From the NCBI GenBank assembly GCA_910588955.1, contig CAJURQ010000005.1, positions 124,001 through 188,000 on the forward strand: a stretch of DNA of 64,000 nt, written 5' to 3'. This document shows positions 1 to 9,414 of the stretch, one piece after another. Made by a program: the position numbers and the translations under genes. Numbering within the stretch: the stretch's first letter is position 1; every line of letters begins with the position of its first letter. A model generated the notes under the pieces. It worked only from the letters and a program-made list of their open reading frames with translations. It made no database searches and had not been told where the DNA came from. The stretch comes from an uncultured Lachnospiraceae bacterium. Its GTDB lineage: Bacteria > Bacillota > Clostridia > Lachnospirales > Lachnospiraceae.

Positions 1-1002
1 CCGGACTGCCTCCTCCTTGGGAACGCCCATCTGAATCGCCGTCCTCATACAGTCATACAGGTTGGTGGCGCTTCCCGCAATGGTGCCGTCTTTCAATAAC
101 GCCCGGTTGCCTTTAACAATCACCGGCTGTCCGCCCAGAGCGTACTCCCCGTCTTCCATACCTGTCGCCATCATACTGTCGCTGACCAAAACCATCCGAT
201 CCGCACCGAAAAGCTTGAACGTGCTCTTCACCACACAGGGATGGATGTGAATACCGTCACAAATCAGCTCCACCCGCGTCTCCTCATTCTCCGCCGCCGC
301 GCCGATCACGCCCGGTTTCCTGTGCGTAAAGGGCGGCATCGCGTTATACAGGTGGGTCACATGGTGCGCCCCCGCCTCCATTGCCTCCTTCGCGGTCTCA
401 TAGTCCGCGCAGGTGTGCGCGATGGAAAACCGGAAGGCATCCCGGCAATCACGGATGCAGTCCATGGCGCCCTCCGTCTCCGGCGCAATCGCCACCATAC
501 GGATCATCCCTTTCGCCGCCTGCTGCAGCTTCTCAAGCATCTCCCTGTCCGGCGTCCTGATATATGCCGGATTCTGCGCCCCCTTTTTCTCCTCAGATAT
601 AAAGGGACCTTCCAGATAAATGCCTCGCAAAACCTCCTTTACGGGAACGCCCTCCGGCAGAACTTCCGTCTCCGCCGCCGCTGCGCCCGCCGTACAGATT
701 CCCAAAAGCTGCTCCTCGGAAAGCGTCATCGTTGCCGGACAGATCGTGGTGGTGCCGTGAGTCATCTCGTAGGACGCAATGGCGCGCACCGCCTCCGCCG
801 TGCCGTCGCAGAAATCATAGCCCGCACAGCCGTGGAAGTGAATGTCAACCAATCCCGGCAGAATGTAGGTCTGTGCCTCCTTCTCCGTAAGCGCTCCCGC
901 CTCGACCGGCTCCACCTTCTCAATCCGCTCCCCGTCTATCACAACTTCACCCGGCTCAAAACACATCCTGTCGGTGTAAACCATCCCTCTGAGTACTCTC
1001 AT
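1..1002 (-). CDS. nagA: N-acetylglucosamine-6-phosphate deacetylase, 3' part beyond the window
   Basis: Hydrolyses GlcNAc-6-P to GlcN-6-P and acetate in the cytoplasm, the step before NagB. The 334 residues present show the amidohydrolase metal site HFHG (H55, H57), the EGPFI glutamate segment, HLYNAM, and the catalytic-aspartate segment LVSDSMMATG. The start at 1002 has an AGGAG site about 10 bases upstream. It is the last visible gene of the chitobiose locus, 122 bases after nagB, and the gap holds a perfect hairpin. The C-terminus lies outside the window, so whether the gene is intact cannot be judged. Assignment by motifs and neighbour is strong. Confidence 0.95.
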   Translation of the reverse strand, partial: MRVLRGMVYTDRMCFEPGEVVIDGERIEKVEPVEAGALTEKEAQTYILPGLVDIHFHGCAGYDFCDGTAEAVRAIASYEMTHGTTTICPATMTLSEEQLLGICTAGAAAAETEVLPEGVPVKEVLRGIYLEGPFISEEKKGAQNPAYIRTPDREMLEKLQQAAKGMIRMVAIAPETEGAMDCIRDCRDAFRFSIAHTCADYETAKEAMEAGAHHVTHLYNAMPPFTHRKPGVIGAAAENEETRVELICDGIHIHPCVVKSTFKLFGADRMVLVSDSMMATGMEDGEYALGGQPVIVKGNRALLKDGTIAGSATNLYDCMRTAIQMGVPKEEAVR

Positions 1003-1043
1003 TTCACCCACTCCTTTCCCATTTTTACGATTTTTATGATACA

Positions 1044-1082
1044 AACAGAGGCAGTTGTGCACGCATACATCCTGCCTCTGTT
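1044..1082 (-). terminator. Intercistronic hairpin between nagB and nagA
   Basis: AACAGAGGCAG at 1044-1054 pairs perfectly with CTGCCTCTGTT at 1072-1082 around a 17-base loop. Read on the minus strand it is followed by TTGTATC rather than a full T-run, so it is more likely a partial terminator or an mRNA processing/stability element than a complete stop. Confidence 0.55.
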
Positions 1083-1124
1083 ACTTTCTGATTTTTACCT
1101 TTTTTCACAATGCCCCGTTTATCT

Positions 1125-1850
1125 TTAGAAGCCTGCAAGCGCCGCCTCGTCTCCCACCAGAATCACATCACTGTGAAGCTGCAGCACAGATGCCTGCACT
1201 TCGGGGGTAATCGGACCTTGAAACGCTTTCTTCACAATCTCGCGCTTTCCTTCCCCTGTGACGATCACCACAATCTTCTTCGCCTGCATAATGGATCCGA
1301 TACCCATAGTATATGCTTCTGTGGGCACTTCATCCATAGAATTGAAAAACCGCGCGTTTGCCTCTCTCGTCGTCTCCGAGAGGGTCACACAGTGAGTCTC
1401 CTTCTCAAAAACACTTCCCGGCTCGTTAAAACCGATATGCCCGTTGTGCCCCAGTCCCAGAACCTGCAGATCAACGCCGCCGTGAACTCTTATAATCTCC
1501 TCATAATCCCGGCACGCCTTCTCCTTATCCGGCTCCAGCCCGTCCGGAACATAGGTATTTTTCTTATCAATATTTATTTTGTCAAACAGATGCGTATTCA
1601 TAAAATAGCGGTAGCTCTGGTCGTTCTCCGGCGAGAGCCCCCGGTATTCGTCCAGATTAATGCTGTGCACCTTTGAGAAATCCAGATCTCCCTGCTCATA
1701 CCGTCTGATCAACTCCTCGTAGGTGCCGATCGGCGTAGAGCCCGTCGCCAGCCCAAGCACACAGTCGGGCTTCATAATCACCTGCGCCGAAATGATATTC
1801 GCCGCCACGCGGCTTGCATGGTCGTAATCCTTTGCACAATACACTCTCAT
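1125..1850 (-). CDS. nagB: Glucosamine-6-phosphate deaminase
   Basis: Converts GlcN-6-P to fructose-6-P and ammonia, the exit of amino-sugar catabolism into glycolysis. The 241-residue length matches the short Bacillus-type NagB. Visible motifs are GLATGSTP near residue 33, the catalytic NLDEYRGL, and LGLGHNGHIGFNEPG. The ATG overlaps the stop of the upstream response-regulator gene by four bases (ATGA), which implies translational coupling and places nagB in the same transcript as the transporter. Function is secure from motifs and from nagA immediately downstream. Confidence 0.97.
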   Translation of the reverse strand: MRVYCAKDYDHASRVAANIISAQVIMKPDCVLGLATGSTPIGTYEELIRRYEQGDLDFSKVHSINLDEYRGLSPENDQSYRYFMNTHLFDKINIDKKNTYVPDGLEPDKEKACRDYEEIIRVHGGVDLQVLGLGHNGHIGFNEPGSVFEKETHCVTLSETTREANARFFNSMDEVPTEAYTMGIGSIMQAKKIVVIVTGEGKREIVKKAFQGPITPEVQASVLQLHSDVILVGDEAALAGF

Positions 1851-2662
1851 ACCTTGTTACCTCCATTCTGTTCCGTTCCCCAGTGGGTGTTTCGATACTC
1901 CCCGGCGGACATTCCCTCCATCTTTTTAAACACACGGGAAAAATGCGCCAGATCCTGAAATCCCACCTGTTCCGCCACATCGCAGATCCTCAAGGAAGGA
2001 TCTTTCAACAGTTCCTTTGACTGGTCCATGCGCGCGCCGTTCAAGATATCGGAAAACGTCTTTCCCGTATGCTTATTCAGCAGTTTTGACAAATGCCACT
2101 GGCTGACATACACCTGTTCCGCCACATCGGAAAGTCGCAGTTTCTCTCTGAAATTTTCCCGGATATACTCCAGCGCGTTTTTCACGATAAAACTGTTCGC
2201 CTCACCGTTTTCCTCCTCCGTCTCCGGGACAACTTCCTCCTGCGCCTGCAAAATCGTCTCCTCGGACGCCGCAAACGGCAGATCCAGCAGTTCCAGATGC
2301 TTTGTAACAGCGGCAATCGCTTCCTCCAGTTCGTTCATTTTAGAAGGTTTCAACAGAAATCTGGTCACGCCAAGCTCGATCGCCCGCCTCGCGTACTCAA
2401 ATTCCCGATAACCCGTAAGGATGATAAGCTGCATTTCGGGAAACTCCGATTTCAGACCCGCTATCATTTTCAGTCCGTCCATCTTCGGCATACAGATATC
2501 GGTAATTACGACATCCGGTTTCTTTTCGCGAATCAGCTCAATTCCTTCTTTTCCGTCGTTTGCCGTGCCTGCCACGTAGCAGTTCCACTTCTCCCACGCA
2601 ATTGTCTTGGACAATCCCTCCACGATCAATGGTTCATCATCGATAATTGCCACTTTGTACAT
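1847..2662 (-). CDS. AraC-type response regulator (YesN-like) of the chitobiose locus
   Basis: Cytoplasmic regulator of 271 residues. The N-terminal receiver domain begins YKVAIIDDEP (acid pair) and has the phospho-acceptor context VVITDICMPKMDG; the C-terminal 100 residues form an AraC-type double helix-turn-helix (LRLSDVAEQVYVSQWHLSKL and ICDVAEQVGFQDLAHFSRVFK). I chose the ATG at 2662 over 2677 because the run GGGGG lies seven bases before it and MYKVAIIDDE is the usual family start. The likely partner is the sensor kinase at 6164-7951; together they should control the sugar ABC transporter genes between them. This pairing is inferred from proximity. Confidence 0.9.
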   Translation of the reverse strand: MYKVAIIDDEPLIVEGLSKTIAWEKWNCYVAGTANDGKEGIELIREKKPDVVITDICMPKMDGLKMIAGLKSEFPEMQLIILTGYREFEYARRAIELGVTRFLLKPSKMNELEEAIAAVTKHLELLDLPFAASEETILQAQEEVVPETEEENGEANSFIVKNALEYIRENFREKLRLSDVAEQVYVSQWHLSKLLNKHTGKTFSDILNGARMDQSKELLKDPSLRICDVAEQVGFQDLAHFSRVFKKMEGMSAGEYRNTHWGTEQNGGNKV

Positions 2663-2691
2663 TTCTAACCCCCACATGGTGCCATAATTCT

Positions 2692-2720
2692 ATGATACCG
2701 AAATTCCTCACAAATGTCTA
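2692..2720 (-). promoter_or_regulatory. Possible promoter for the response regulator-nagB-nagA genes
   Basis: Minus-strand TAGACA (2715-2720) and TATCAT (2692-2697) are separated by 17 bases, 30 bases upstream of the regulator start. The boxes deviate from consensus; an internal promoter would let nagB-nagA be expressed apart from the transporter. Confidence 0.4.
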
Positions 2721-2785
2721 TTCCTTCTTTTATCCTATTCCATACATACAATCTTAATCCATTGCGGAGAATGCTTCTTTTCGCT

Positions 2786-3646
2786 CTAACCTTTGACTGC
2801 ACCCGCGGTCATTCCCTTGATAATCTGCTTCTGCAGACAACAGTACACGATAATAACGGGAACGATAATCAGCGCTACCACAGCCGCCATCAGACCGTAG
2901 TCGGTTCCCTCCTTGGCGCTGATGTTGTTGAGCATCATGGTGATACTGTACATGTCCGGTCTTCTCAGGAAGAAAGACTGTGTAAACAGATCGTTGTAGC
3001 TCCACAGGAAAGAGAAGATTGCCACCGTCGCGAAGGAAGGCTTTGTCAGCGGCATAATCACCTTAAAGTAAATCTGGAACGCGTTGCAGCCTTCCATGTA
3101 AGCCGCCTCCTCAAGCTCTATGGGCAATCCCTTGATATAGCCGGTCAGAACCACCATCGCAAATGCCATGTTTCCGGCGATCTGCGGCAGGATTACCGAC
3201 AGCATGTTGAGGAACCAGCTGCCCGTGCTGGCGATGCCCCATTTGAACTCCATCTGATACACCGAAATGACCGTCGCAAAAGCCGGGAACATCATCGCCC
3301 CTACCACAAGGGAATTGACCAGATTGGAGCCGCGGAACCTGTATCTGGCGAGGGCGTAAGCGCCCATACCTGCAAGCAGTACCACAAACAGCGCAACCAT
3401 CGTGGAGATAAACAGGCTGCTCTTGTATGCCCCGAAAATATCCGTCGTCTCAAAAGCCTTTCTAAAGTTCGCCGTCGTGAATAAATCTCCCATCGGAAGC
3501 GCGAAGGAGTTTTCCAGAATCTTATTCTTCGCCTTAAATGAGTTCTGTATAACCCAGATGATGGGATAAACCGTTGTCAGCGCCCAAATAATCAAAATCA
3601 CATACACCACGACCAATCCGGGTGACATCCTTTTTTTCTTTGTCAT
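2786..3646 (-). CDS. Sugar ABC transporter permease, MalG type
   Basis: Inner-membrane permease of a CUT1 importer, 286 residues with six predicted helices. The cytoplasmic EAA loop is visible as EEAAYMEGCNAFQIYFKVIMPLTKP, where the ATPase docks. It lies 15 bases downstream of the MalF-type permease and belongs with the binding protein at 4634-6043. No ATPase gene is present in the locus, so a shared MsmX/MsmK-like ATPase elsewhere is likely. Substrate (GlcNAc)2 is inferred from the phosphorylase, mutase and nagAB neighbours, not from this protein. Confidence 0.93.
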   Translation of the reverse strand: MTKKKRMSPGLVVVYVILIIWALTTVYPIIWVIQNSFKAKNKILENSFALPMGDLFTTANFRKAFETTDIFGAYKSSLFISTMVALFVVLLAGMGAYALARYRFRGSNLVNSLVVGAMMFPAFATVISVYQMEFKWGIASTGSWFLNMLSVILPQIAGNMAFAMVVLTGYIKGLPIELEEAAYMEGCNAFQIYFKVIMPLTKPSFATVAIFSFLWSYNDLFTQSFFLRRPDMYSITMMLNNISAKEGTDYGLMAAVVALIIVPVIIVYCCLQKQIIKGMTAGAVKG

Positions 3647-3661
3647 AGTCTATCCCTCCTC

Positions 3662-4549
3662 CTAGTAATCTTTCTCTCTGAAAATGGCGTTGACCACCTT
3701 GGAGAGCACCACGCCCAGCACCACGATCAGAACCGCCAGCGCCGCACCGTAGTCCACGTTCTTCGTCTCCATCGTCTGATAATACATGTACGTGCCGGTC
3801 AAGAAAGTCGTCTTAAGGGGCATCCCCTTCGGGAACATCACCCACGGCAGGTCGAACACCTTGAGTGCGCCGGTGACCGCCAGAACGCTGCACGTACAAA
3901 TCACATTGTGGAGCATCGGAATCGATATATAGCGCACCCGCTGCAGTGCCGTCGCGCCGTCGATGGTAGCCGCCTCATACAGCTCGTCGGAAATATTGTT
4001 CAGTCCCGTCACAAGGATGACGAAGTAAAATCCCACGTACTGCCACATAACCGGAGCCATCATCGTAACAAGGGCGATACCCTCCGCCTTCCAGTCCGTC
4101 AGATCCTGCTTACCGAGCATTTCCAGAACCTGATTGACCATACCCTTGTCCCGAAGAAAGATCAGGTTGAACATCAGACCTAATGCCGTAGCGGAAATCA
4201 CGATGGGGAAGAAATAAAGCGTTCTGAAAATCTGTTTTCCCCTGCCGATATTGTCCACCATCAGCGCGAGTACAATGGCGATTCCCACCTGCCCCACAAG
4301 CGTGACAACCATCATAAAGATCGTATTCTTTACGGAGGTCCACACATTCGGATCGTGCAGCATCTCCTCGTAGTTGGTATACCACGGCGCGTTAAATTCG
4401 GTTGCCGTAGCGCCAAGCTGTTTCAAATGCATAAAGCTGTTAAGAATCGTTTTGAAAAACGGATAATAAAGGAACACTACCATGAACAGAAACGCCGGAA
4501 GAAGAAATGCCAGCGCCGGCTTTTTATTGCGATAAATATTAGCTCCCAT
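3662..4549 (-). CDS. Sugar ABC transporter permease, MalF type
   Basis: First permease of the chitobiose-locus CUT1 importer, 295 residues, beginning MGANIYRNKKPALAF and running into a hydrophobic helix. The EAA loop reads LYEAATIDGATALQRVRYISIPML. The ATG at 4549 has GGAGG seven bases upstream; the longer reading upstream lacks such a site. The intergenic hairpin at 4585-4613 separates it from the binding-protein gene and probably lowers permease expression relative to the binding protein. Confidence 0.93.
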   Translation of the reverse strand: MGANIYRNKKPALAFLLPAFLFMVVFLYYPFFKTILNSFMHLKQLGATATEFNAPWYTNYEEMLHDPNVWTSVKNTIFMMVVTLVGQVGIAIVLALMVDNIGRGKQIFRTLYFFPIVISATALGLMFNLIFLRDKGMVNQVLEMLGKQDLTDWKAEGIALVTMMAPVMWQYVGFYFVILVTGLNNISDELYEAATIDGATALQRVRYISIPMLHNVICTCSVLAVTGALKVFDLPWVMFPKGMPLKTTFLTGTYMYYQTMETKNVDYGAALAVLIVVLGVVLSKVVNAIFREKDY

Positions 4550-4584
4550 AAGCCACCTCCACACTTTCCAAAAAGTTTTTTAAG

Positions 4585-4613
4585 GAAGGGGCAGGGTGTT
4601 ACCCTGCCCCTTC
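4585..4613 (-). terminator. Intrinsic-terminator-like hairpin between binding protein and permeases
   Basis: A 13-bp perfect stem (GAAGGGGCAGGGT with its complement) closes on a 3-base loop. On the minus strand it is followed by CTTAAAAAACTTTTT, an interrupted T-tract. It lies just after the binding-protein stop, which fits partial termination to set a high binding-protein to permease ratio. Confidence 0.7.
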
Positions 4614-4633
4614 AAACACTCCCCTATGTGTTT

Positions 4634-6043
4634 TTACTGGTTGTGATATGCATCTAATCCTTCCGCTACCGCGTCCTCGGCTGCCACTCTGCCTGTCACG
4701 ATCTCAGGCATACCGTCGAAGGTAGATACGCGGCAGTCGCCTGCGAACAGATCCTGTACCGCACCCGTCAGGGATGTGGTGCCTGCCATCATGTTCATTG
4801 CCTTAATCTGCAGAGAGTTGAACTGTGAAGAGTCAACCTCCGGTGCATTCTTCAGTGCGGATGCGCCGTGCTGTGCAAACTTGGGAACCTGCTCGTCAGA
4901 AGTCAAATACTCTACAAAGCTGACTGCCGCCGCTCTCTTAGCCGGGTCGTCCCATGCTTTTCTTGTGATAAAGTATCCGGAGGAAAGACCACCCCCAAAA
5001 TCGGTTGCTTTTCTGCTGCCCTTACCGGGTACGTAGGTTACGTCAAACTTATCTAACTTTGCGGAATCAAGAGTTGCCGGGTCGTTCGGGTCGGACTGAC
5101 ATGCGCCCACGATACCGCCCACTTTCCAGGAACCGTCAATCAGGAATGCCGCTTTGCCTTCCGTGAACATTGCGAAGGTCTCGTCGTCCGTTGCGGAGAG
5201 CGTATTCTCCGGGAAGTAACCGAGCTCATACAGCTCCTTGATATCGTTCATGCCCTGTACCCAAGCCTGACCGTTCTCGTCGCCCGCGTTCTCCGGAATT
5301 TCCAGATGGGTTGCAGGAGACTGGTTGTTAAAGATTGCGAACTCCCACCAGTAATGCGGGATATTGCCGAGCGCTGCCGCGATGGGCGCGTAGCCCGCTG
5401 CTTTAATCTTCTCACAGTCTGCCTTGAACTGATCCATGGTATAGTTTGCGCCGGGCATTGCCACGCCTGCTGCCTCGAGAATCTCGGTGTTTACGAACAT
5501 TGCCTCCCAGTAACCGTTTGCGGGTACCGCGTATTTCTTGTTGTCCACCAGAGAAGCTGTAATCAGATCCTCGTTCATGTTGGACGCGTAGTCCGGATAC
5601 TCTGCGCGAATCTCGTCGATGGAAACCACCTTGCCCGCCTCGATGAAGCTGTTGGAGTCTGCCCCGTTAAAGAAGAACAGTACATCCGGCTCAGAGCCCG
5701 TCTCAAAATCTGTCGCTACTCTCGTCTTGAAGGTTTCGTCTGCGGTTGCGGAAGTGTCAACTACCGCGTTGCCTGTCTCCGCCTCCCAGCCTTTTACCGC
5801 ATCCTTGTAGTTCTGTGCGTTGGAGTCCTCACCTGCGAAGGTGGTCGTTACCACCAGCTCTACCGGACCTTCCGCCGCCGCGGGCGCTTCCGCCGTCTCT
5901 CCTGCATCTGCCGCCGGAGCCTCCGCTGCCGCGTCCCCTCCTGTGCTTGCAGCGTTTCCTGCGTCACCGCTGTTTCCGCATGCCGTCATGGATAATACCA
6001 TGGCGCCGGCAAGCATTGCTGCCATCATTCTTTTTTTCATCAT
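4634..6043 (-). CDS. Sugar-binding lipoprotein of the chitobiose-locus ABC importer
   Basis: Extracellular solute-binding protein family 1, 469 residues. The signal peptide ends in the lipobox MTAC with the lipidated Cys at 22, followed by an Ala/Glu/Asp-rich linker (residues 25-60) that tethers the binding domain to the membrane. The fold body is recognisable from the ATDFGGGLSSGYFIT and GKAAFLIDGSWKVGG segments. The leader around 6071-6084 contains a weak cre-like sequence. Its ligand is inferred to be N,N'-diacetylchitobiose or a similar beta-linked GlcNAc disaccharide because all the catabolic genes for that sugar flank it. Confidence 0.92.
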   Translation of the reverse strand: MMKKRMMAAMLAGAMVLSMTACGNSGDAGNAASTGGDAAAEAPAADAGETAEAPAAAEGPVELVVTTTFAGEDSNAQNYKDAVKGWEAETGNAVVDTSATADETFKTRVATDFETGSEPDVLFFFNGADSNSFIEAGKVVSIDEIRAEYPDYASNMNEDLITASLVDNKKYAVPANGYWEAMFVNTEILEAAGVAMPGANYTMDQFKADCEKIKAAGYAPIAAALGNIPHYWWEFAIFNNQSPATHLEIPENAGDENGQAWVQGMNDIKELYELGYFPENTLSATDDETFAMFTEGKAAFLIDGSWKVGGIVGACQSDPNDPATLDSAKLDKFDVTYVPGKGSRKATDFGGGLSSGYFITRKAWDDPAKRAAAVSFVEYLTSDEQVPKFAQHGASALKNAPEVDSSQFNSLQIKAMNMMAGTTSLTGAVQDLFAGDCRVSTFDGMPEIVTGRVAAEDAVAEGLDAYHNQ

Positions 6044-6163
6044 ACCCTTATCCTCCCTTTCGTTTTCCTTACAGAACGTTTTCGTCTGTGGTTTTTGTTT
6101 ATGTACTTATCATACTCCGTAAGGGAGAATCCGAAAATTGTTGGTGTTGTTCTTTTTTGCCTT

Positions 6164-7951
6164 TTATTGTTCGCTTGGCACATCCATTTTGAGCAAAATT
6201 GTGCTGACGGTATGTTCCTCTTCGTTGCTGTCTATAAATAGTCCACAATCCGGTCCGTAAATCATCTTGAGTCTCTGGTCAACATTACGAATGCCGAGGC
6301 TAACTCGCTTCTCTTTTGCCATCTCCGCGTCTTTTGACAGGATTCTGTCAATCCGTTTCCTGTCCTCCTCCGTCAGATGACCGTTGTCCTCCACCTCGAT
6401 GCACAGATACCCGTCCTCCCGCTCAAACAACCGCACTTCCAGCCTGCCCTGCGTGGTGATATCCATGCCGTGCTCCACCGCGTTCTCCACAATAGGCTGG
6501 ATAATCAGTCTGGGCACCTGCACGTTGAGCAGCCGCTCGTCGATTCTTTCCTCGCACCGGAATTTCGCCCCGAAACGCTGGGATATAATGTAGAGATACG
6601 CGTCCGCGTAAGCCATCTCCTCCGCCACAGAATGGAACTGCGCCTCCTTCCGGTTCATGGTCTCTCCAAGCATCGTGGAGAGCGCCTCGATCATGCCGCT
6701 CACCTTATAGTTACCGTTTAGGCGCGCCTCCCAGTTGATGATCTCCAGCGTATTGTTCAAGAAATGCGGATTGATCTGGGACTGCAGCGCCATGATCTTT
6801 GCGTCGCGCAGCGCCACTTCCTCCAGATAAATCTTGTCAAACTGGTTCTTAAGCTGCTGGGACATGTGATTGAAGGAATCCTTCACCTGATAGAACTCCT
6901 CGTTGTCCTCCTCATTCACAATCTGTATTCCCAGCTCCCCCTCTCTGACCGCATCCGCCGCGGCAATGACTTCCCCGAGCGGCACCGTTACTTTATTATG
7001 GAAGAAACGCATCATCTGCACCACAAGCAGTATCATAAAGAGAAACAGGATGAGGAAAAAATACCACATGACTTTCATCTCCGCATATATCACGCTGTTA
7101 TCGAGACTGACCATGAGTACCATCGTTCCTCCATAGGTTTTGATTCTGCGGTATGCATGGGAATAGTCCCCGCTCTTGTACCGATACACCGCATCGCGCT
7201 CTCCCAGCGTGTCCGTGATATAGTCATAATCATGCTCCGTATACTCCTCATTCTCCAGTCTGCCCGGCACAAGCAGTTCCCCGTTCCAGTACAGGGCGGC
7301 ATCCGCATACCCCCAGATCCCCGCATAACTTTTCATCAGCGAATCCTGATTCAGCTCAAGCGCCAGCACTGCATAAGGAACGAACTTGGAGGTGACCAGA
7401 TTTCTGACCATATAGATCCTGCCATCGATTCCCACCAGCGTCGTGCCCGTATCGAGCGTCTTTGCCACCTCCAGTATTTCCTCCTTCGCCTTCGTCCTGA
7501 AAAAACGGACATCCTGATAGGTGCCGCCGTTGCTCTCGTTCAGGGCATAATAGCAGTTCTCCGGCTCATTTAACACCACCAGCTCCGCCGTCCGGCAATT
7601 GTCGTCATAGGCATACTGCTGCCTCAAATATTCTTCCACGCTCTTCTCAAATTCCGTGCGGTTTTCCTCCCCGAAATACTGCCTGTAATACTTCGAGATC
7701 ATCGCCATATACGAAGCGTTCTTGGACGCTGTCTCACAGTCCTTCAACTGGATCTCCATGATCTCCACCGTCTTTTCCACTGAAGAGTGAATGGTCTGAT
7801 CTACCTGCCTCAGCACATTTTCCGTCATCAGCACGATGACCACAAGAATCATAATAAGCAACGGCAAAAACCACCCAAACACGAGCCGCCTTACCATGCT
7901 CCATCTGAGTGATTTTCTCCGTCTGTGTTTTTCCACAGCCTTATTTGTCAT
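6164..7951 (-). CDS. Two-component sensor histidine kinase, LytS/YesM type
   Basis: Membrane sensor kinase of 595 residues. A basic N-terminus is followed by a first membrane helix (about 20-45), an extracellular sensory region of about 230 residues, a second helix (about 285-310), a HAMP linker, and a histidine kinase core. The phospho-acceptor segment is QINPHFLNNTLEIINW, and the ATP-binding domain shows VENAVEHG and EVEDNG. This architecture pairs with AraC-type response regulators, here the one at 1847-2662. It sits between the mutase and the binding-protein gene and probably senses the sugar or its binding protein. Confidence 0.93.
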   Translation of the reverse strand: MTNKAVEKHRRRKSLRWSMVRRLVFGWFLPLLIMILVVIVLMTENVLRQVDQTIHSSVEKTVEIMEIQLKDCETASKNASYMAMISKYYRQYFGEENRTEFEKSVEEYLRQQYAYDDNCRTAELVVLNEPENCYYALNESNGGTYQDVRFFRTKAKEEILEVAKTLDTGTTLVGIDGRIYMVRNLVTSKFVPYAVLALELNQDSLMKSYAGIWGYADAALYWNGELLVPGRLENEEYTEHDYDYITDTLGERDAVYRYKSGDYSHAYRRIKTYGGTMVLMVSLDNSVIYAEMKVMWYFFLILFLFMILLVVQMMRFFHNKVTVPLGEVIAAADAVREGELGIQIVNEEDNEEFYQVKDSFNHMSQQLKNQFDKIYLEEVALRDAKIMALQSQINPHFLNNTLEIINWEARLNGNYKVSGMIEALSTMLGETMNRKEAQFHSVAEEMAYADAYLYIISQRFGAKFRCEERIDERLLNVQVPRLIIQPIVENAVEHGMDITTQGRLEVRLFEREDGYLCIEVEDNGHLTEEDRKRIDRILSKDAEMAKEKRVSLGIRNVDQRLKMIYGPDCGLFIDSNEEEHTVSTILLKMDVPSEQ

Positions 7952-7986
7952 ACTGTTTATGATACCCTCCGTTTTTTCTTATCTTA

Positions 7987-9399
7987 TCATAAACCCAGAT
8001 AATCCTCAAACACCTTACAGAACGCCGCCGCATCCGGCTTCTCCTTCATCTCACAGAAGATGCGCAGAAGAGGCTCCGTGCCGGAGAATCTGACAGAGAT
8101 CCATCCGCCGTCCTTCAGGTAAATCTTTAAGCCATCCAGATAGGAAACCTTCTCCACCTCGTAGGGAATCTGCGGCAGCTCCTTATCCTGCAGAAGCTGC
8201 TTCTGAATCGCCTCCTTTTTCTGGGGACTGAAACGGTAATCCCGCTCCTCCAGCGCCATGCCGCCGAATTCTTTCCGGATCGTCTCCATAATCTCGGAAA
8301 GTTTCATGCCCGTAACCGCGATCATCTCCACAAGAAGCGCGGAGGCGTAGATGCCGTCCTTACCCTTAATGTGCCCTCTCACCGCCATGCCGCCGGAGGA
8401 CTCGCCGCCGATGATGGCGTCTGTGGAAAACATCTTTGCGGAGATGTGTTTAAAGCCTACCGGTACCTCGCAGCACTGTTCCCCGAAGCTCTCCGCCACC
8501 CGGTCGAGCAGATGGGTGGTACAGATATTTCTCACTGCCGGGCCGTGCCAGCCCTTATATTTCACCAGATAGTAGTACAGCAGCACCAGAATGTCGTTGG
8601 GATGCAGGAAGTTCCCCTGATCATCGATCACGCCGATTCGGTCCGCATCGCCGTCCGTCGCCAGCCCCAGATCGCAGCGTCTGTCAATCACATAGTTCTG
8701 TAGCGCGCGAAGCGTCTCCGCCGTGGGCGCGGGAAGCTTTCCCCCGAAAAGCGTGTCGTGCCTCTCATGGATGGTCTCCACCTCGCATCTTGCCGTCATC
8801 AGTATCGTTTTTAAGGAAGTCTCACTCACCCCATACATCGGGTCAAGCGCAATGCGAAGCCCTCTCGTCTTGATCTTGTCCATATCCAACGTGTCGATGA
8901 TACTGTCCAGATACTCGTTGAGCGGGTAGATTTCCTCAATCAGCCCCTTCTCAATGCCTTCCGCGTAGTTCATCTCGTCCACGGGGATGTCCGTCACCTC
9001 GTTTATGTAGCGTTCGATATCTGCCGTCTGCACCTCGTCCGCGTCCCGTCCGCCGAAGGTAAACACCTTGATGCCGTTGTAAATCGCCGGATTGTGGCTC
9101 GCGGTGATCATCATGCCGTAGTGGTACTCGTGCTTCATCACATAGAACATGACGAGCGGCGTGGGCGCCGATTTGTTGATGAGGCTTGCCTTGATCCCTT
9201 CCGCGGCAAAAACCTGCGCCGCCCACTGCATCGCCTCCTTGGAGAGGAAACGCCTGTCATAGCCGAGCACAATGCCCTCCTTCTCCACCTTCTCCTCCCG
9301 CATCTTATCGCAGATCGCCCTCGATAAAATCTGGATGTTCTCCTTCGTAAACTCGTCTCCAATCACGGCTCTCCAGCCGCCCGTCCCAAATTTAATCAT
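7987..9399 (-). CDS. Hexose-phosphate mutase, probably GlcNAc-1-P to GlcNAc-6-P
   Basis: Alpha-D-phosphohexomutase of 470 residues. All four active-site loops are visible: the phosphoserine loop MITASHNP, the metal loop TDGDADRIG, the sugar-recognition loop GGESSGG, and the phosphate loop RFSGTEPLLR. Family alone would allow phosphoglucomutase or phosphomannomutase. The gene lies 15 bases after the GH94 phosphorylase and upstream of nagB-nagA; the analogous chitin genes of Vibrio also place a phosphorylase beside a GlcNAc-1-P mutase. On that basis I favour conversion of GlcNAc-1-P to GlcNAc-6-P; this is inference. Confidence 0.9.
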   Translation of the reverse strand: MIKFGTGGWRAVIGDEFTKENIQILSRAICDKMREEKVEKEGIVLGYDRRFLSKEAMQWAAQVFAAEGIKASLINKSAPTPLVMFYVMKHEYHYGMMITASHNPAIYNGIKVFTFGGRDADEVQTADIERYINEVTDIPVDEMNYAEGIEKGLIEEIYPLNEYLDSIIDTLDMDKIKTRGLRIALDPMYGVSETSLKTILMTARCEVETIHERHDTLFGGKLPAPTAETLRALQNYVIDRRCDLGLATDGDADRIGVIDDQGNFLHPNDILVLLYYYLVKYKGWHGPAVRNICTTHLLDRVAESFGEQCCEVPVGFKHISAKMFSTDAIIGGESSGGMAVRGHIKGKDGIYASALLVEMIAVTGMKLSEIMETIRKEFGGMALEERDYRFSPQKKEAIQKQLLQDKELPQIPYEVEKVSYLDGLKIYLKDGGWISVRFSGTEPLLRIFCEMKEKPDAAAFCKVFEDYLGL

Positions 9400-9414
9400 T
9401 GTATACCCTCCTTT

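Noticed and set aside
1003..1124. Riboswitch or glmS-type ribozyme near the nag genes
   Set aside because: The gap contains one simple hairpin and no recognisable conserved ribozyme core; it is also too short.
241..1128. Long plus-strand open frames across nagA and other minus-strand genes
   Set aside because: They run antisense to genes with clear family motifs, have arginine-rich translations and no ribosome sites; they are shadows of GC-biased codon positions.
6071..6084. cre-like sequence in the leader of the first binding-protein gene
   Set aside because: Only about 11 of 14 positions fit the consensus and it lacks a clear dyad, so I did not list it as a feature.
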